A stretch of DNA of 15,086 nucleotides from Desulfobacterales bacterium (GCA_027064285.1 JAMOPX010000105.1:1-15086); one strand, 5' to 3'; shown: positions 1-8,654, counted from the first letter of the stretch. The notes: a model not told the origin generated them from the letters alone. Program-made: numbers and translations.

Positions 1-2
1 GT

Positions 3-449
3 TTTAAGCAGGTAATGGAATTTTTAAACAGGACAAGGATTCATGTGGCAGCTCAGGGAGTAGGTATTGCAAGAGCTGCCTTAGATGAGGCAGTGAGATA
101 CACAAAACAAAGAAAGCAGTTTGGAGTTCCTCTTGCCTCTTTTCAGATTACTCAATTTAAGATTGCTGAAATGGCAACCATGATCAGGGCTGCCAGAAAT
201 CTTTACTATGAAGCTGCTTGGAGTGTGGATAAGGGCAAGATCGATCCAGGACTTATTGCAATGGCAAAGTGGTATGGAGGATATGTGGCTGTGCGCTGTG
301 CTGATGAAGCACTTCAGATGCATGGAGGCTACGGTTATATAGATGAATACAAGGTTCAAAGGTTATACAGGGATGCAAAGATAATAGAAATATATGAAGG
401 CTCAAAGGAAGTAGAAAAGCTGGTTGTAGCTAAATCTATACTGCGGTGA
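3..449 (+). CDS. Acyl-CoA dehydrogenase, C-terminal part (5' end outside window)
   Basis: This is the C-terminal helical domain of an FAD-dependent acyl-CoA dehydrogenase, which oxidises an acyl-CoA to the 2-enoyl-CoA and passes electrons to an electron-transfer flavoprotein. The frame is open from the first bases of the window (FKQVMEFLNRTR...), so the true start lies upstream and the internal ATG at 15 is not the start. Visible family motifs are the helix RTRIHVAAQGVGIA, the segment RKQFGVPLASFQ, the FAD-contacting QMHGGYGY and the ending IYEGSKEVEKL. The Glu of IYEG (codon 396-398) sits where the catalytic base of medium-chain acyl-CoA dehydrogenase lies. The tail SKEVEKLV replaces the commoner TSQIQR, so the subfamily is unclear. 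Substrate cannot be assigned. The stop lies 10 bases before feoA, so co-transcription with the iron genes is possible. Confidence 0.93.
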   Translation, partial: FKQVMEFLNRTRIHVAAQGVGIARAALDEAVRYTKQRKQFGVPLASFQITQFKIAEMATMIRAARNLYYEAAWSVDKGKIDPGLIAMAKWYGGYVAVRCADEALQMHGGYGYIDEYKVQRLYRDAKIIEIYEGSKEVEKLVVAKSILR

Positions 450-459
450 GGGATGTTTT

Positions 460-723
460 ATGAAAAGGATAATAAATATGAGGCAGATGTCTGTTAATCA
501 AAAAGGCGTGATAAAAAAGGTTTCTGCAAAGGGAGAGATGGGAAGAAGGATAAGGGAAATGGGTCTTGTTCCGGAAACTCCTATCCAGATTCAGGGTAGA
601 GCACCGCTAAAAGACCCTGTAGCAGTAAAGGTAAGAGATTTTGTTCTCACTTTAAGAAATAACGAAGCCAATTACATAATGGTAGAGGTAGATATAGAAG
701 AGGATCAGAATGAAAAAGCTTAA
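460..723 (+). CDS. feoA: Ferrous iron transport protein A (FeoA)
   Basis: This is a small cytosolic SH3-like protein that works with the FeoB iron permease. At 87 residues it has the usual family size. Recognisable parts are GEMGRRIREMGLVP, a RAPLKDPVAVKVRDF strand pair and LTLRNNEANYIMVEV at the end, which match the FeoA fold order. The start at 460 has an AGGGA-like ribosome site at 449-453. The in-frame ATG at 478, preceded by AAGGA at 464-468, would give a protein beginning MRQMSV, closer to typical FeoA N-termini, so either start is possible. The gene overlaps feoB by 14 bases, implying translational coupling. The function follows from the family and from the adjacent feoB. Confidence 0.93.
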   Translation: MKRIINMRQMSVNQKGVIKKVSAKGEMGRRIREMGLVPETPIQIQGRAPLKDPVAVKVRDFVLTLRNNEANYIMVEVDIEEDQNEKA

Positions 724-3076
724 GATAGCACTTGCAGGAAATCCTAATTCTGGAAAAAGCACAGTATTTAATGCACTTACAGGTGCAAGACAGCATGTAG
801 CAAATTACCCTGGTGTTACTGTGGAGAAAAAATACGGTGAGGTGGAATACAAGGAGTGTAACATATTGGTGGTTGACCTGCCAGGGATATATTCATTGAC
901 CGCATATTCCATTGAGGAGATAGTGGCAAGAGACTTTATTCTTAATGAAAAGCCAGATTTTGTAATAGACATAGTAGATGCGTCCAATCTGGAAAGGAAT
1001 CTCTATCTTACTGTTCAGCTCTTAGAGATGGGAGCTCCTGTTATAATTGCATTGAACATGATGGATCTGGCAAGTTCAAGAGGGATGATAATTGACCATG
1101 AAAAACTTTCTGAACTCATGGGAATTCCTGTGGTTCCCATGATAGCAAGGGCAAATAAGGGAATAGACAAGTTATTGGATACCATTGTGGAATTTGGATG
1201 CGAAGGTAAAAAGGAATGGAAACCTCTTGTTATTTCATATGGAATGGATATTGATGATGCCATAAGAGAGATAGAAGAGCTTATAAAAGATTCTAATATT
1301 GTCAAAAGATATCCTACAAGGTGGCTTGCCATAAAATACATAGAGCAAGATACTCAAATATTAGAACTCCTGAAGAAGGATTCTCAGCTCTTTGAAAAGA
1401 TGCAAGATATATATGAAAGACTCCAGAATCATGTGCTCAACACCTTAGACGAAGATCCAGAGGCCATAATAGCAGATCACAGATATGGATATATTGCTGG
1501 TATAACCAGAAAGGTGGTTAAGAGAAAGGTTGAGGAAAGACTGAATCTTTCTGACAAGATAGACAAGGTTCTGACCAACAGGATCTTAGGCCCTGCATTG
1601 ATGTTGTTTATAATCTATTTTGCTTACAAATTTACCTTCAGGGTAAGTGAAACCCCGACGCAGTGGTTAGAGAATATTTTTTCATATATGAAGCAGGTTG
1701 CGTGTTTATTCCTGCCAGATGGAATTCTCAGATCACTTGTGGTTTCAGGTATAATAGATGGTGTGGGTAGTGTGGTGGGCTTTGTCCCTCTTATCATGGT
1801 TATGTTTTTCTTTATAGCAATACTGGAAGACTCTGGTTATATGGCACGAATTGCATACATGATGGATAGGGTGCTGAGATGGTTTGGTCTTCATGGCAAT
1901 TCCATACTGGCACTTATTGTCAGTGGTGGAATATCTGGAGGATGTGCTGTCCCCGGGGTATTTGCCACAAGAACCCTGAGAGGGGAAAAGGAAAGAATAG
2001 CTACCATATTAATTACTCCTTTCATGAACTGTGGAGCAAAGCTTCCAGTTTATGCCATGCTAATAGGCGCATTTTTTTATAAGGATAAAGCAAGGATTCT
2101 TCTATTACTGACTATGATGTCGTGGGGTTTTTCCCTCATTGCTGCAAAACTGCTCAGAGTAACAGTGTTAAAAGGGCCAAGTAGTCCTTTTGTTATGGAG
2201 CTTCCTCCTTATAGGCTTCCTACTGTGAAAGGTCTTGCCATACATACATGGGAGAGAACATGGCAGTATCTGAAAAAAGCAGGCACAATAATTTTGGGTT
2301 TTTCTGTACTCATGTGGGCATTAATGACCTTTCCAGGACTCTCTAAAAAAGATCTTCAATCTTTTGAAACCAAAAGGTCTTCAATTTTTAATGAACTCTT
2401 AAAAGCAGACAGTAGCAAGAGATGGATAAAAAGTGCTAAAGATATAGAGGAGTTAAATACTCTCTACGCAAGATATTCACAGCTTATGGAAAAAGGGGAT
2501 AAGATAGCAATTGAAGAGATGAAAAAATCACGCTTTTTCCCTCTTATTGAAGGCGCATATTATCTGGAAAATGGTTTAGATAAGAGCAAATTCAAGAGCT
2601 TACCAGATGAATTAAAAAAAGTGGTTCAGGCTTATGTTGAATTTAGAAAAAAGATGCAGCTCTTGAAAAAAGAGAAAGAACTTGTAAAGATAAATAAAAC
2701 CTTTGCCGGATACTTTGCAAAAAAAATGGAATATATTACTGAACCACTGGGATTTGACTACAGAGTCAATATTGCTCTTATAGGAGGATTTGCTGCAAAA
2801 GAGGTTATTCTTTCTACACTTGCTACTGCATACTCCATAGGAAGTGAGAAAAAAGGGCTTTCACTTTCTGAAAGATTAAGAAATGATCCTTCCTGGGATA
2901 AAGGAAAGGCATTTGCACTTATGGTTTTTATAATGCTTTATGTGCCATGTATGGCAACAGTAGCAAGTATTGTGAAAGAGACATCTTGGAGGTGGGCAAT
3001 CTTTTCTATATGTTTTAATCTTCTTTTTGCCTACACAATATCATTTGCGATTTTAAATCTCAGCAGATTGCTGTAG
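710..3076 (+). CDS. feoB: Ferrous iron transport protein B (FeoB), GTPase-permease
   Basis: This is an inner-membrane Fe(II) transporter with a cytosolic N-terminal G domain. The 788-residue protein has G1 GNPNSGKST (10-18), a switch region YPGVTVE (33-39), G3 DLPG (56-59) and G4 NMMD (116-119). A helical spacer follows up to about residue 290. The membrane part begins near RILGPALMLF (291) and contains the two gate-type segments: GGISGGCAVPGVFATR (406-421, with Cys412) and a MNCGAKLPVYAM segment (439-450, with Cys441). A second GGFAAKEV segment lies at 692-699. Between the membrane segments that end near 541 and restart near 680 is a charged, Lys/Glu-rich loop of roughly 130 residues. It overlaps feoA by 14 bases and is followed by greA after 23 bases. 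Family assignment is firm. Confidence 0.97.
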   Translation: MKKLKIALAGNPNSGKSTVFNALTGARQHVANYPGVTVEKKYGEVEYKECNILVVDLPGIYSLTAYSIEEIVARDFILNEKPDFVIDIVDASNLERNLYLTVQLLEMGAPVIIALNMMDLASSRGMIIDHEKLSELMGIPVVPMIARANKGIDKLLDTIVEFGCEGKKEWKPLVISYGMDIDDAIREIEELIKDSNIVKRYPTRWLAIKYIEQDTQILELLKKDSQLFEKMQDIYERLQNHVLNTLDEDPEAIIADHRYGYIAGITRKVVKRKVEERLNLSDKIDKVLTNRILGPALMLFIIYFAYKFTFRVSETPTQWLENIFSYMKQVACLFLPDGILRSLVVSGIIDGVGSVVGFVPLIMVMFFFIAILEDSGYMARIAYMMDRVLRWFGLHGNSILALIVSGGISGGCAVPGVFATRTLRGEKERIATILITPFMNCGAKLPVYAMLIGAFFYKDKARILLLLTMMSWGFSLIAAKLLRVTVLKGPSSPFVMELPPYRLPTVKGLAIHTWERTWQYLKKAGTIILGFSVLMWALMTFPGLSKKDLQSFETKRSSIFNELLKADSSKRWIKSAKDIEELNTLYARYSQLMEKGDKIAIEEMKKSRFFPLIEGAYYLENGLDKSKFKSLPDELKKVVQAYVEFRKKMQLLKKEKELVKINKTFAGYFAKKMEYITEPLGFDYRVNIALIGGFAAKEVILSTLATAYSIGSEKKGLSLSERLRNDPSWDKGKAFALMVFIMLYVPCMATVASIVKETSWRWAIFSICFNLLFAYTISFAILNLSRLL

Positions 3077-3099
3077 ACTAAAAAATAGAGGAGGAGACC

Positions 3100-3579
3100 G
3101 TGATGACCCAGATGGAAAAGATTCCTTTTACAAAAGAGGGGCTAAAAAAAATCAAAGAAGAGCTTGAATATTTGGAAAAAGTAGAAAGACCCAGGAATAT
3201 AAAAGCCATCGAGGAAGCCAGGGCTCATGGTGATCTGAGTGAGAATGCTGAATATCACGCTGCAAAAGAGAGACAATCTTTTATAGCAGGCAGGATAAAT
3301 GAGCTTAAAGATATAATTGGAAGATCAGAGGTCATAGAGCCTGAAGAAGGGCCTGTTGACAGGGTGGTTTTCGGAAGAACAGTGGTTTTATATAACATAA
3401 ATACAGATAAGGAAGAGGTATATCAGCTGGTCGGTCCGTATGAATCTGATCCTGAAAATGGGAAGATATCTGTTACATCTCCACTTGGTCAGGCCCTCAT
3501 AGGTAGAGAAAGAGGGGATGAGGTAAAGGTGAGGACTCCTGGTGGAGTTCAGGAATATGAAATAGTGGATATAAAATAA
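3100..3579 (+). CDS. greA: Transcription elongation factor GreA
   Basis: GreA enters the secondary channel of RNA polymerase and stimulates cleavage of the backtracked transcript. The 159-residue length matches the family. The N-terminal coiled coil (about residues 8-77) carries the tip motif GDLSENAEYHAAKE, whose acidic residues Asp45 and Glu48 correspond to the metal-coordinating pair of GreA. The C-terminal FKBP-like domain contains ISVTSPLGQALIGRERGDEV and ends with the typical beta strand EYEIVDIK. The start shown is a GTG at 3100. An ATG follows directly at 3103, and the AGGAGG-like site at 3089-3094 could serve either. It lies in the same series as feoB (23-base gap) and the SlyD-like gene (9-base gap). 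Confidence 0.96.
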   Translation: MMTQMEKIPFTKEGLKKIKEELEYLEKVERPRNIKAIEEARAHGDLSENAEYHAAKERQSFIAGRINELKDIIGRSEVIEPEEGPVDRVVFGRTVVLYNINTDKEEVYQLVGPYESDPENGKISVTSPLGQALIGRERGDEVKVRTPGGVQEYEIVDIK

Positions 3580-3588
3580 GGAGAGTTT

Positions 3589-4089
3589 GTGTTGAATAAT
3601 GAGTCAGTAGAATATGGGAAAAGGGTGGTCTTAAAATATAAGATGCAGGTTATTCTTCCTGATGGAGAGAAAGTTGATAAGGAATATGAAAAAGTAGCTG
3701 ATTTTATATATGGGGTGGAAGAACAGGCTAAGAGTTTAGAAAAGGCTATCTATGGTGGCAAAAGAGGTGATAGATTTAAGGTTCATATACCACCTCAAGA
3801 ACTTTATGGTGAAAGGGATGAAGGCCTTGTTAGAGAAATACCTAAGAAAGGGCTGATAAAACAGAGGGTAAAAAAAGGTCAGTATTATAGGCAGATAAAA
3901 AAAGGCACACTTATTTCATTTAAGGTTTTGGATATAAAATCAGATTCTGTTGTTGCTGACTTTAATCCACCTATGGCAGGGGTGTCAGCAGATCTGGATG
4001 TAGAGATACTAAATGTAAAAGAAGCAAGTCCGGCAGAGATTGAGTTAGCTAAGAAGGTAGAAGCAAAAAGAAAAATAGGATGTGAATAA
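3589..4089 (+). CDS. SlyD-like FKBP-type peptidyl-prolyl cis-trans isomerase
   Basis: This is probably a cytosolic prolyl isomerase and chaperone of the SlyD branch. The 166-residue protein begins with a strand VVLKYKMQVILPDGEKVDKE and a segment FIYGVEEQAKSLEKAIYGGKRGD, typical of FKBP domains interrupted by an insert-in-flap domain (about residues 75-125 here). It closes with FNPPMAGVSADLDVEILNV, equivalent to the family NHPLAGKxLxFDVxV signature. It lacks the His/Cys-rich metal-binding tail of E. coli SlyD and ends instead in a Lys-rich helix. The start is GTG at 3589, with TTG at 3592 as an alternative; the site AAGGAG lies at 3578-3583. The next gene begins at, or a few bases before, its stop. 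Confidence 0.87.
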   Translation: MLNNESVEYGKRVVLKYKMQVILPDGEKVDKEYEKVADFIYGVEEQAKSLEKAIYGGKRGDRFKVHIPPQELYGERDEGLVREIPKKGLIKQRVKKGQYYRQIKKGTLISFKVLDIKSDSVVADFNPPMAGVSADLDVEILNVKEASPAEIELAKKVEAKRKIGCE

Positions 4090-4090
4090 A

Positions 4091-4582
4091 ATGACTATGA
4101 AAACAAAGATTTTTATACACGGCTTAGAAAGCAGTAGCCAGGGAGTAAAAGGCAGGTTTTTTCAACAGAGATTTCCAGACATGATTGTGCCTGATTTTAC
4201 TGGTCCTCTTGAAGAGAGAATGGCAAAGCTAAAGAGTATATTAGGTGATAAGGATAAGATAATCATAGTAGGCTCAAGCTATGGTGGTCTTATGGGTACT
4301 ATCTTTACAATGGAAAATGAAGAAAGAGTAGAAAAACTTATTTTACTTGCTCCTGCTATAAATTATTTAGACATGGCATTAGAAAAGTTTGGTATAGAAA
4401 AGAAGATAATCAAGATACCTACTCACATATACCACGGCAAAAAGGACGATGTCATCCCTCTGCAAGAAGTCAGACCTGTAGCAGATAAGATATTTGAGAA
4501 TCTTTCTTTTAATGTGGTTGATGATGACCACTACCTTCACGACATTTTTTTTAACATTCCTTGGGAACTCCTTCTTAAATGA
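4091..4582 (+). CDS. YqiA-like alpha/beta hydrolase (putative esterase)
   Basis: This is a short alpha/beta hydrolase of the YqiA/UPF0227-like type. From the ATG at 4091 it has 163 residues. It opens with the oxyanion strand KIFIHGLESSSQGVKG, carries a nucleophile elbow GSSYGG (Ser63), a GKKDDVIP segment holding the likely catalytic acid (Asp119 or Asp120), and DDDHYLHDI near the C-terminus with the likely catalytic His (147 or 150). The small size, with little cap domain, fits YqiA-type proteins. The substrate is unknown. I prefer ATG 4091 because the AGGA at 4077-4080 is well spaced for it; a GTG at 4082 would overlap the upstream gene by 8 bases. The stop overlaps the priA start in an ATGA junction. 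Confidence 0.82.
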   Translation: MTMKTKIFIHGLESSSQGVKGRFFQQRFPDMIVPDFTGPLEERMAKLKSILGDKDKIIIVGSSYGGLMGTIFTMENEERVEKLILLAPAINYLDMALEKFGIEKKIIKIPTHIYHGKKDDVIPLQEVRPVADKIFENLSFNVVDDDHYLHDIFFNIPWELLLK

Positions 4583-6993
4583 GTAAATATATAAGGGTTG
4601 CTGTTTCTGTCCCTGTAAGAGATACCTTCACCTATTACTTACCTGAGGATATAAATGATGAGGACAGGACAGGTTACGCTGTGCTGGTGCCTTTTGGAAA
4701 CCAAAAAGTCACTGGTTTTGTGCTTGGAGAAGAAGAACAGATAAAAGAAGACATAGAGATCAAGCCTGTTATAGATGTATTGAGTGAATCCCCTGTTTTT
4801 ACAAAAAAGATGGTGAAGTTTTTTAAGTGGATTTCTGAATACTACTTCTATCCCATAGGACAGGTGATACATGCATGTGTTCCTTCTTTGTTCAATGTGA
4901 GCCGATTTTATACTGCTACTGTTACCAAAAAGGGTGAAAAGGCTGTTGAAAAACTTCCTCAGGGAAGTGAAGAGAAAAATATACTTCTGTGGATAATGCA
5001 GAATCCTGGAAAAAAGGTAGATGTCCCTATAAGAATACTTAAGAAAATGGAGGAAAAGGGATGGATCAAGCTGAAAAGACAGATAAGAAAAAAGCAAAAA
5101 GGACCTCTTATGAGGAAGTTTATAAGGATCTCTCAGGGATTAGATGTAAAAAATATCTTTGATGAACTGGGAGATGAAGAAAAAAGATTGATTTCTATGT
5201 TGCATAAGGACAAAGAGATTCCAGCATTTCGGCTCAAAAGTGAGTTTAAAAATGTCTATTACTTAGTAAAGAAACTTCAAAGAAGAGGCATTATTGAAAG
5301 CTTTGATGCACCGGTCTATAAAGATGTAAATGTCAGCTTTATAGGTCCGATAAGTATCCCTAAGAAGCTGGAAAGACAGCAACAAATAGCCATATCAAGG
5401 ATAGTCAATGGATTAAATAAGAATGAGTTTTCTGTATATCTTTTATTTGGAGTGGCAGGAAGTGGTAAAACAGAGGTCTATTTTAGGGCTACTGAGGCTG
5501 CTATAAGCAAAGGAAAGCAGGTTATACTTATGCTTCCTGAAATCTCTCTGGCTGTCTATATGGAGTCTCTTTTCAGGGCAAGGCTTGGAAAAAGAGTAGC
5601 TATATACCACAGCAAGCTAAGTGATGGAGAAAAATATGAGCAGTGGATCAGGATGGTAAGAGGAGAAGTAGATGTAGTGATTGGTGCAAGATCTGCACTA
5701 TTTGCTCCTCTTCCAAGACTTGGATTAATCGTGGTGGATGAGGAACATGATCCATCCTATAAACAGGAAACCATTCCCTATTACCAGGCAAGGGATTTAG
5801 CAGTGGTAAGGGCTCAGATTGAGCGAGCAGTGGTAGTGCTTGGTTCAGGCACTCCTTCTGTTCAGTCTTATCATAATTCCCTATCAGGGAAATACAGGCT
5901 TATACTGATGAAAAAGAGGGTGGATAAAAGGCCCTTACCTGACATAGAACTGGTGGATATGAGAAATGAAAAGAGTAAAGGAATATTTAGCAAAAGACTT
6001 ATTTCTGCCATAGAAGAAAACCTGAAGAAAAAGGAGCAGACCATCCTTTTTTTTAACAAGAGAGGATTTTACAGATTGTATGTGTGCAGGGGATGTGGTA
6101 AGCCTGTTAGTTGCCCAAACTGTGAAGTGAGTCTTGTCTATCACTTGGGAGAAAATCAGCTTAAATGCCATTATTGTGGTCACAGTGCAACAGAACCAGA
6201 CCAGTGTCAGTTTTGTGGTGGAAGGATGTTCAGGACACTTGGTTTTGGCACAGAAAGGGTGGAAAAAGAGATATCAGAGCTTTTTCCTGAGGCCAGGCTG
6301 GGAAGGATGGATAGGGATAGCGTCAGAAAAAAGGGAGCTATAGCCAAGCTTTTGAGCCGATTTTTAAATAGAGAAATAGACATTCTTATTGGAACCCAGA
6401 TGGTAACAAAAGGATATCATTTTCCCTATGTAACACTTGTTGGTGTTGTACATGCTGATATTTCTCTTTTATTTCCGGACTTCAGAGCATCTGAGTGGAC
6501 ATACCAGCTTTTATCACAGGTTGCTGGAAGAGCAGGAAGAGGGGAGCAAAAAGGCAGGGTAATTATACAGACATACAATCCAGAACACTACTCAATCCAG
6601 TCTGTGGTAAGTCATGACTATTTGGGTTTCTTTAAAGAAGAAAGTAAGCTTAGGTCAACCCTCAAATATCCTCCCTTTTCTCATCTTATATGCTTGAGGT
6701 TTCAGGGAGATAAAAAAGACGATGTGGTGGAATCCGCATTCCACATAGCAGAATTAGTAAAGGATATGTTAAAAAAAGACAGTTTTTTATTGAATAAAAT
6801 AGACCTGCTCGGTCCAGCAGAAGCGCCTATACCAAAGATAAAAGGGAAATTCAGATGGCATATTCTTTTAAAGACCTTTCATCCATATATACATTCCTAT
6901 GTATTGAAAAACATAGAAGGTGTATTAAACAAACTTCTCAGAACAAAAGCAGTAACTCTTATATGGGATGTGGACCCCTACTACATGTTATAG
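4579..6993 (+). CDS. priA: Primosomal protein N' / replication restart helicase PriA
   Basis: PriA recognises stalled or repaired replication forks and reloads the replicative helicase. The 804-residue protein has the N-terminal 3'-end-binding domain (about 1-100, with VPVRDTFTYYLPED), a winged-helix-like region, and a superfamily 2 helicase core. Visible helicase motifs are Walker A GVAGSGKT (291-298), DEEH (387-390), GSGTPS (422-427) and motif VI QVAGRAGRG (647-655). Eight cysteines at 503, 506, 512, 515, 530, 533, 543 and 546 form the two zinc-binding sites inserted in the second helicase lobe. The C-terminal domain ends in LIWDVDPYYML, the usual PriA ending. The start overlaps the preceding stop by four bases. 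It ends at 6993, directly abutting the end of the opposing MEMO-family gene. Confidence 0.97.
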   Translation: MSKYIRVAVSVPVRDTFTYYLPEDINDEDRTGYAVLVPFGNQKVTGFVLGEEEQIKEDIEIKPVIDVLSESPVFTKKMVKFFKWISEYYFYPIGQVIHACVPSLFNVSRFYTATVTKKGEKAVEKLPQGSEEKNILLWIMQNPGKKVDVPIRILKKMEEKGWIKLKRQIRKKQKGPLMRKFIRISQGLDVKNIFDELGDEEKRLISMLHKDKEIPAFRLKSEFKNVYYLVKKLQRRGIIESFDAPVYKDVNVSFIGPISIPKKLERQQQIAISRIVNGLNKNEFSVYLLFGVAGSGKTEVYFRATEAAISKGKQVILMLPEISLAVYMESLFRARLGKRVAIYHSKLSDGEKYEQWIRMVRGEVDVVIGARSALFAPLPRLGLIVVDEEHDPSYKQETIPYYQARDLAVVRAQIERAVVVLGSGTPSVQSYHNSLSGKYRLILMKKRVDKRPLPDIELVDMRNEKSKGIFSKRLISAIEENLKKKEQTILFFNKRGFYRLYVCRGCGKPVSCPNCEVSLVYHLGENQLKCHYCGHSATEPDQCQFCGGRMFRTLGFGTERVEKEISELFPEARLGRMDRDSVRKKGAIAKLLSRFLNREIDILIGTQMVTKGYHFPYVTLVGVVHADISLLFPDFRASEWTYQLLSQVAGRAGRGEQKGRVIIQTYNPEHYSIQSVVSHDYLGFFKEESKLRSTLKYPPFSHLICLRFQGDKKDDVVESAFHIAELVKDMLKKDSFLLNKIDLLGPAEAPIPKIKGKFRWHILLKTFHPYIHSYVLKNIEGVLNKLLRTKAVTLIWDVDPYYML

Positions 6994-7920
6994 TTATTTA
7001 ACTAAGACTGATGCCATGTATCCCACTACCTTAGAATGATCTCCTGTTACATCTCCTGAATTGGCGTATTTCAGTATTATAGCCTTCTTGACACCGCACT
7101 TTTGCGCAATAAAAAGAGCGGTCATTATAGCACCTTTACCACATGCTTCACATCTTCCAGTTATGGTATCTTTGTTTAATTCTTCGGGATCCATCTGCTT
7201 TACATGTTGTATGAGGATACTGTCCATGCTTACTGCTTCTTTGTAACTGTGATAGTGAGATAGATCACTGCTTGCCAGTATAAGTGTTGGCTCTTTTTCA
7301 TTTTTTAAAAGTTTTAGTATAGCATCAGCAAGTTCTTTGCATGTATAAATATCCTGTTCTCCCATGAGAATAGGCACGATTTTAAAGTCTTTTAGCACTA
7401 CCTGTAAAAAGGGAAGCTCAATCTCCAAACAATGTTCAAAGGCATGAGCCATTGGCACATACCGAATCTGATCAGATTTCTTTATAAGGCTCTTTGCAAA
7501 CTTTGTATCTACAGGAACTATTCCCAACGGAGTTTTATATCCTTTTTGAAGATTTACGGATACACCATAAAAAAAGACCCTGTGGCACGGGCCTATCATG
7601 ATAATTCTCTTGTATCTCTTTCCTTTTATCGCCTTAAATGCGTGTGCTGCAACACCTCCTGAGTACATGTATCCAGCATGAGGCACAATAATTGCCTTTA
7701 TTTTTCCTTTTATGGCCGCTATATGCGCATTAGAAAGAAATCTGCCTATCATTTCTAAAAGCTCGTTCTTATCAGCAGGATACCATGTGCCTGCCAATAT
7801 GCTGGGCCTTATCTCAGGAATTGCGCAAGCAGGTTTATAAAAGAGTAATAAAGCACACAACGAGATTGTTATAATGAAATATTTTTTCATCTTTTTAGAC
7901 CCACAAACAAACATTCTCAT
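6994..7920 (-). CDS. MEMO1 / AmmeMemoRadiSam system protein B family, with signal peptide
   Basis: This belongs to the MEMO family, related to extradiol-type and iron- or copper-binding folds; its reaction is unsettled. Numbered from ATG 7920 (308 residues), it keeps the set that corresponds to the metal ligands of human MEMO1: His81 in VPHAGY, His113 in GPCH, Asp219 and His222 in SSDLSH, and Cys257/Cys260 in CEACGKGAI. EHCLEIELPFLQ is the other family hallmark. The N-terminus differs from usual cytosolic members: basic residues, then a hydrophobic run (IITISLCALLLF) and an ACA site (cleavage likely after residue 33), indicating export. The frame is open up to a GTG at 7977. ATG 7920 has a purine-rich site (GGAAAGAGAG), and ATG 7890 would start right at the signal peptide. 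It follows the DUF1326 gene and collides with priA at its 3' end. Confidence 0.88.
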   Translation of the reverse strand: MRMFVCGSKKMKKYFIITISLCALLLFYKPACAIPEIRPSILAGTWYPADKNELLEMIGRFLSNAHIAAIKGKIKAIIVPHAGYMYSGGVAAHAFKAIKGKRYKRIIMIGPCHRVFFYGVSVNLQKGYKTPLGIVPVDTKFAKSLIKKSDQIRYVPMAHAFEHCLEIELPFLQVVLKDFKIVPILMGEQDIYTCKELADAILKLLKNEKEPTLILASSDLSHYHSYKEAVSMDSILIQHVKQMDPEELNKDTITGRCEACGKGAIMTALFIAQKCGVKKAIILKYANSGDVTGDHSKVVGYMASVLVK

Positions 7921-7998
7921 ACTTTCTTTTCTCTCTTTCCTAAATATTCTGATACTCAGAACTCTATTTAAAAACACCTCTTTCTACTTCTCTCGTTT

Positions 7999-8643
7999 TT
8001 ATGGAAACCAGTAAAGCTTTTTGAGATGCACAACAAATTCATAGTATGTCGTACTCATGCCCGGCACATCCCAGCTTCCCCTTGGAAGATCAGGATCATT
8101 GAACTTATTTACTTTGGAGACTCCTATATTTATGTGACCACCGTATATGCTATTTATATAACGAGGTTTTCCATCCAAGGTCTTAAAAGGACGGGCAATT
8201 AAGTGGTAAAGACCTTCACTTATTACTTCGTGAGATGCAAGAGGTCCCCCATTTATCAGCTCTTTTTTAAATTCTATCTTAGCTCTCTTCACTCTAAGCA
8301 CCTCTCCCATGTGCTTCCAGCACTCTCTAAAGATCTTTTCTAATGCCTGCGCCTGCCTGTCATCTGCACTCTGGTCTATGTAGATAATGCATACCCAGGG
8401 TTCTGATTTTTTAGGAGGAAAAGGAGAAGGAGAATTAAAACCATACATGACTTTCAATCCTGAAAGATCTATATCACCATAATATCCTTCCTTTATGTTA
8501 AAACTCCACACTCCCTCGCATTCGCTTTTTCCATTGTGAAACTGTGCCTGAAGCGGTGAATTCCACATGGCAGGACAAACAGGTGGTGAAGTACACCCTT
8601 CTACACAATCTCCCTTTGCCATCCATTCATATTCCTTGATCAT
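7999..8643 (-). CDS. DUF1326 domain protein
   Basis: This matches the DUF1326 family, small proteins of unknown function. The 214-residue protein has the characteristic Cys-rich N-terminus, GDCVEGC...CP (Cys13, Cys17, Cys23), followed by CEGVWSFNI (Cys42) and the signature EGYYGDIDLSGLKV. A helix-forming segment (ADDRQAQALEKIFREC, about 93-108) and a beta-rich C-terminus follow. The cysteines look suited to metal binding, but no function is established. No signal peptide is visible. The start ATG at 8643 lies 11 bases from the end of the transposon-like inverted repeat, and no strong ribosome site is present (only a GGTG). The MEMO-family gene follows in the same direction, so the two probably share a transcript. 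Confidence 0.85.
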   Translation of the reverse strand: MIKEYEWMAKGDCVEGCTSPPVCPAMWNSPLQAQFHNGKSECEGVWSFNIKEGYYGDIDLSGLKVMYGFNSPSPFPPKKSEPWVCIIYIDQSADDRQAQALEKIFRECWKHMGEVLRVKRAKIEFKKELINGGPLASHEVISEGLYHLIARPFKTLDGKPRYINSIYGGHINIGVSKVNKFNDPDLPRGSWDVPGMSTTYYEFVVHLKKLYWFP

Positions 8644-8654
8644 TTCTACACCAA

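Noticed and set aside
4639..5097. 152-codon open frame on the minus strand inside priA
   Set aside because: It is a shadow of the priA coding sequence, with low-complexity Phe/Ser/Leu-rich translation and no ribosome site.
7741..7765. Lipoprotein-type cleavage in the MEMO-family protein
   Set aside because: The Cys near the signal-peptide end is preceded by Lys-Pro-Ala, which does not fit a lipobox; signal peptidase I cleavage after ACA fits better.
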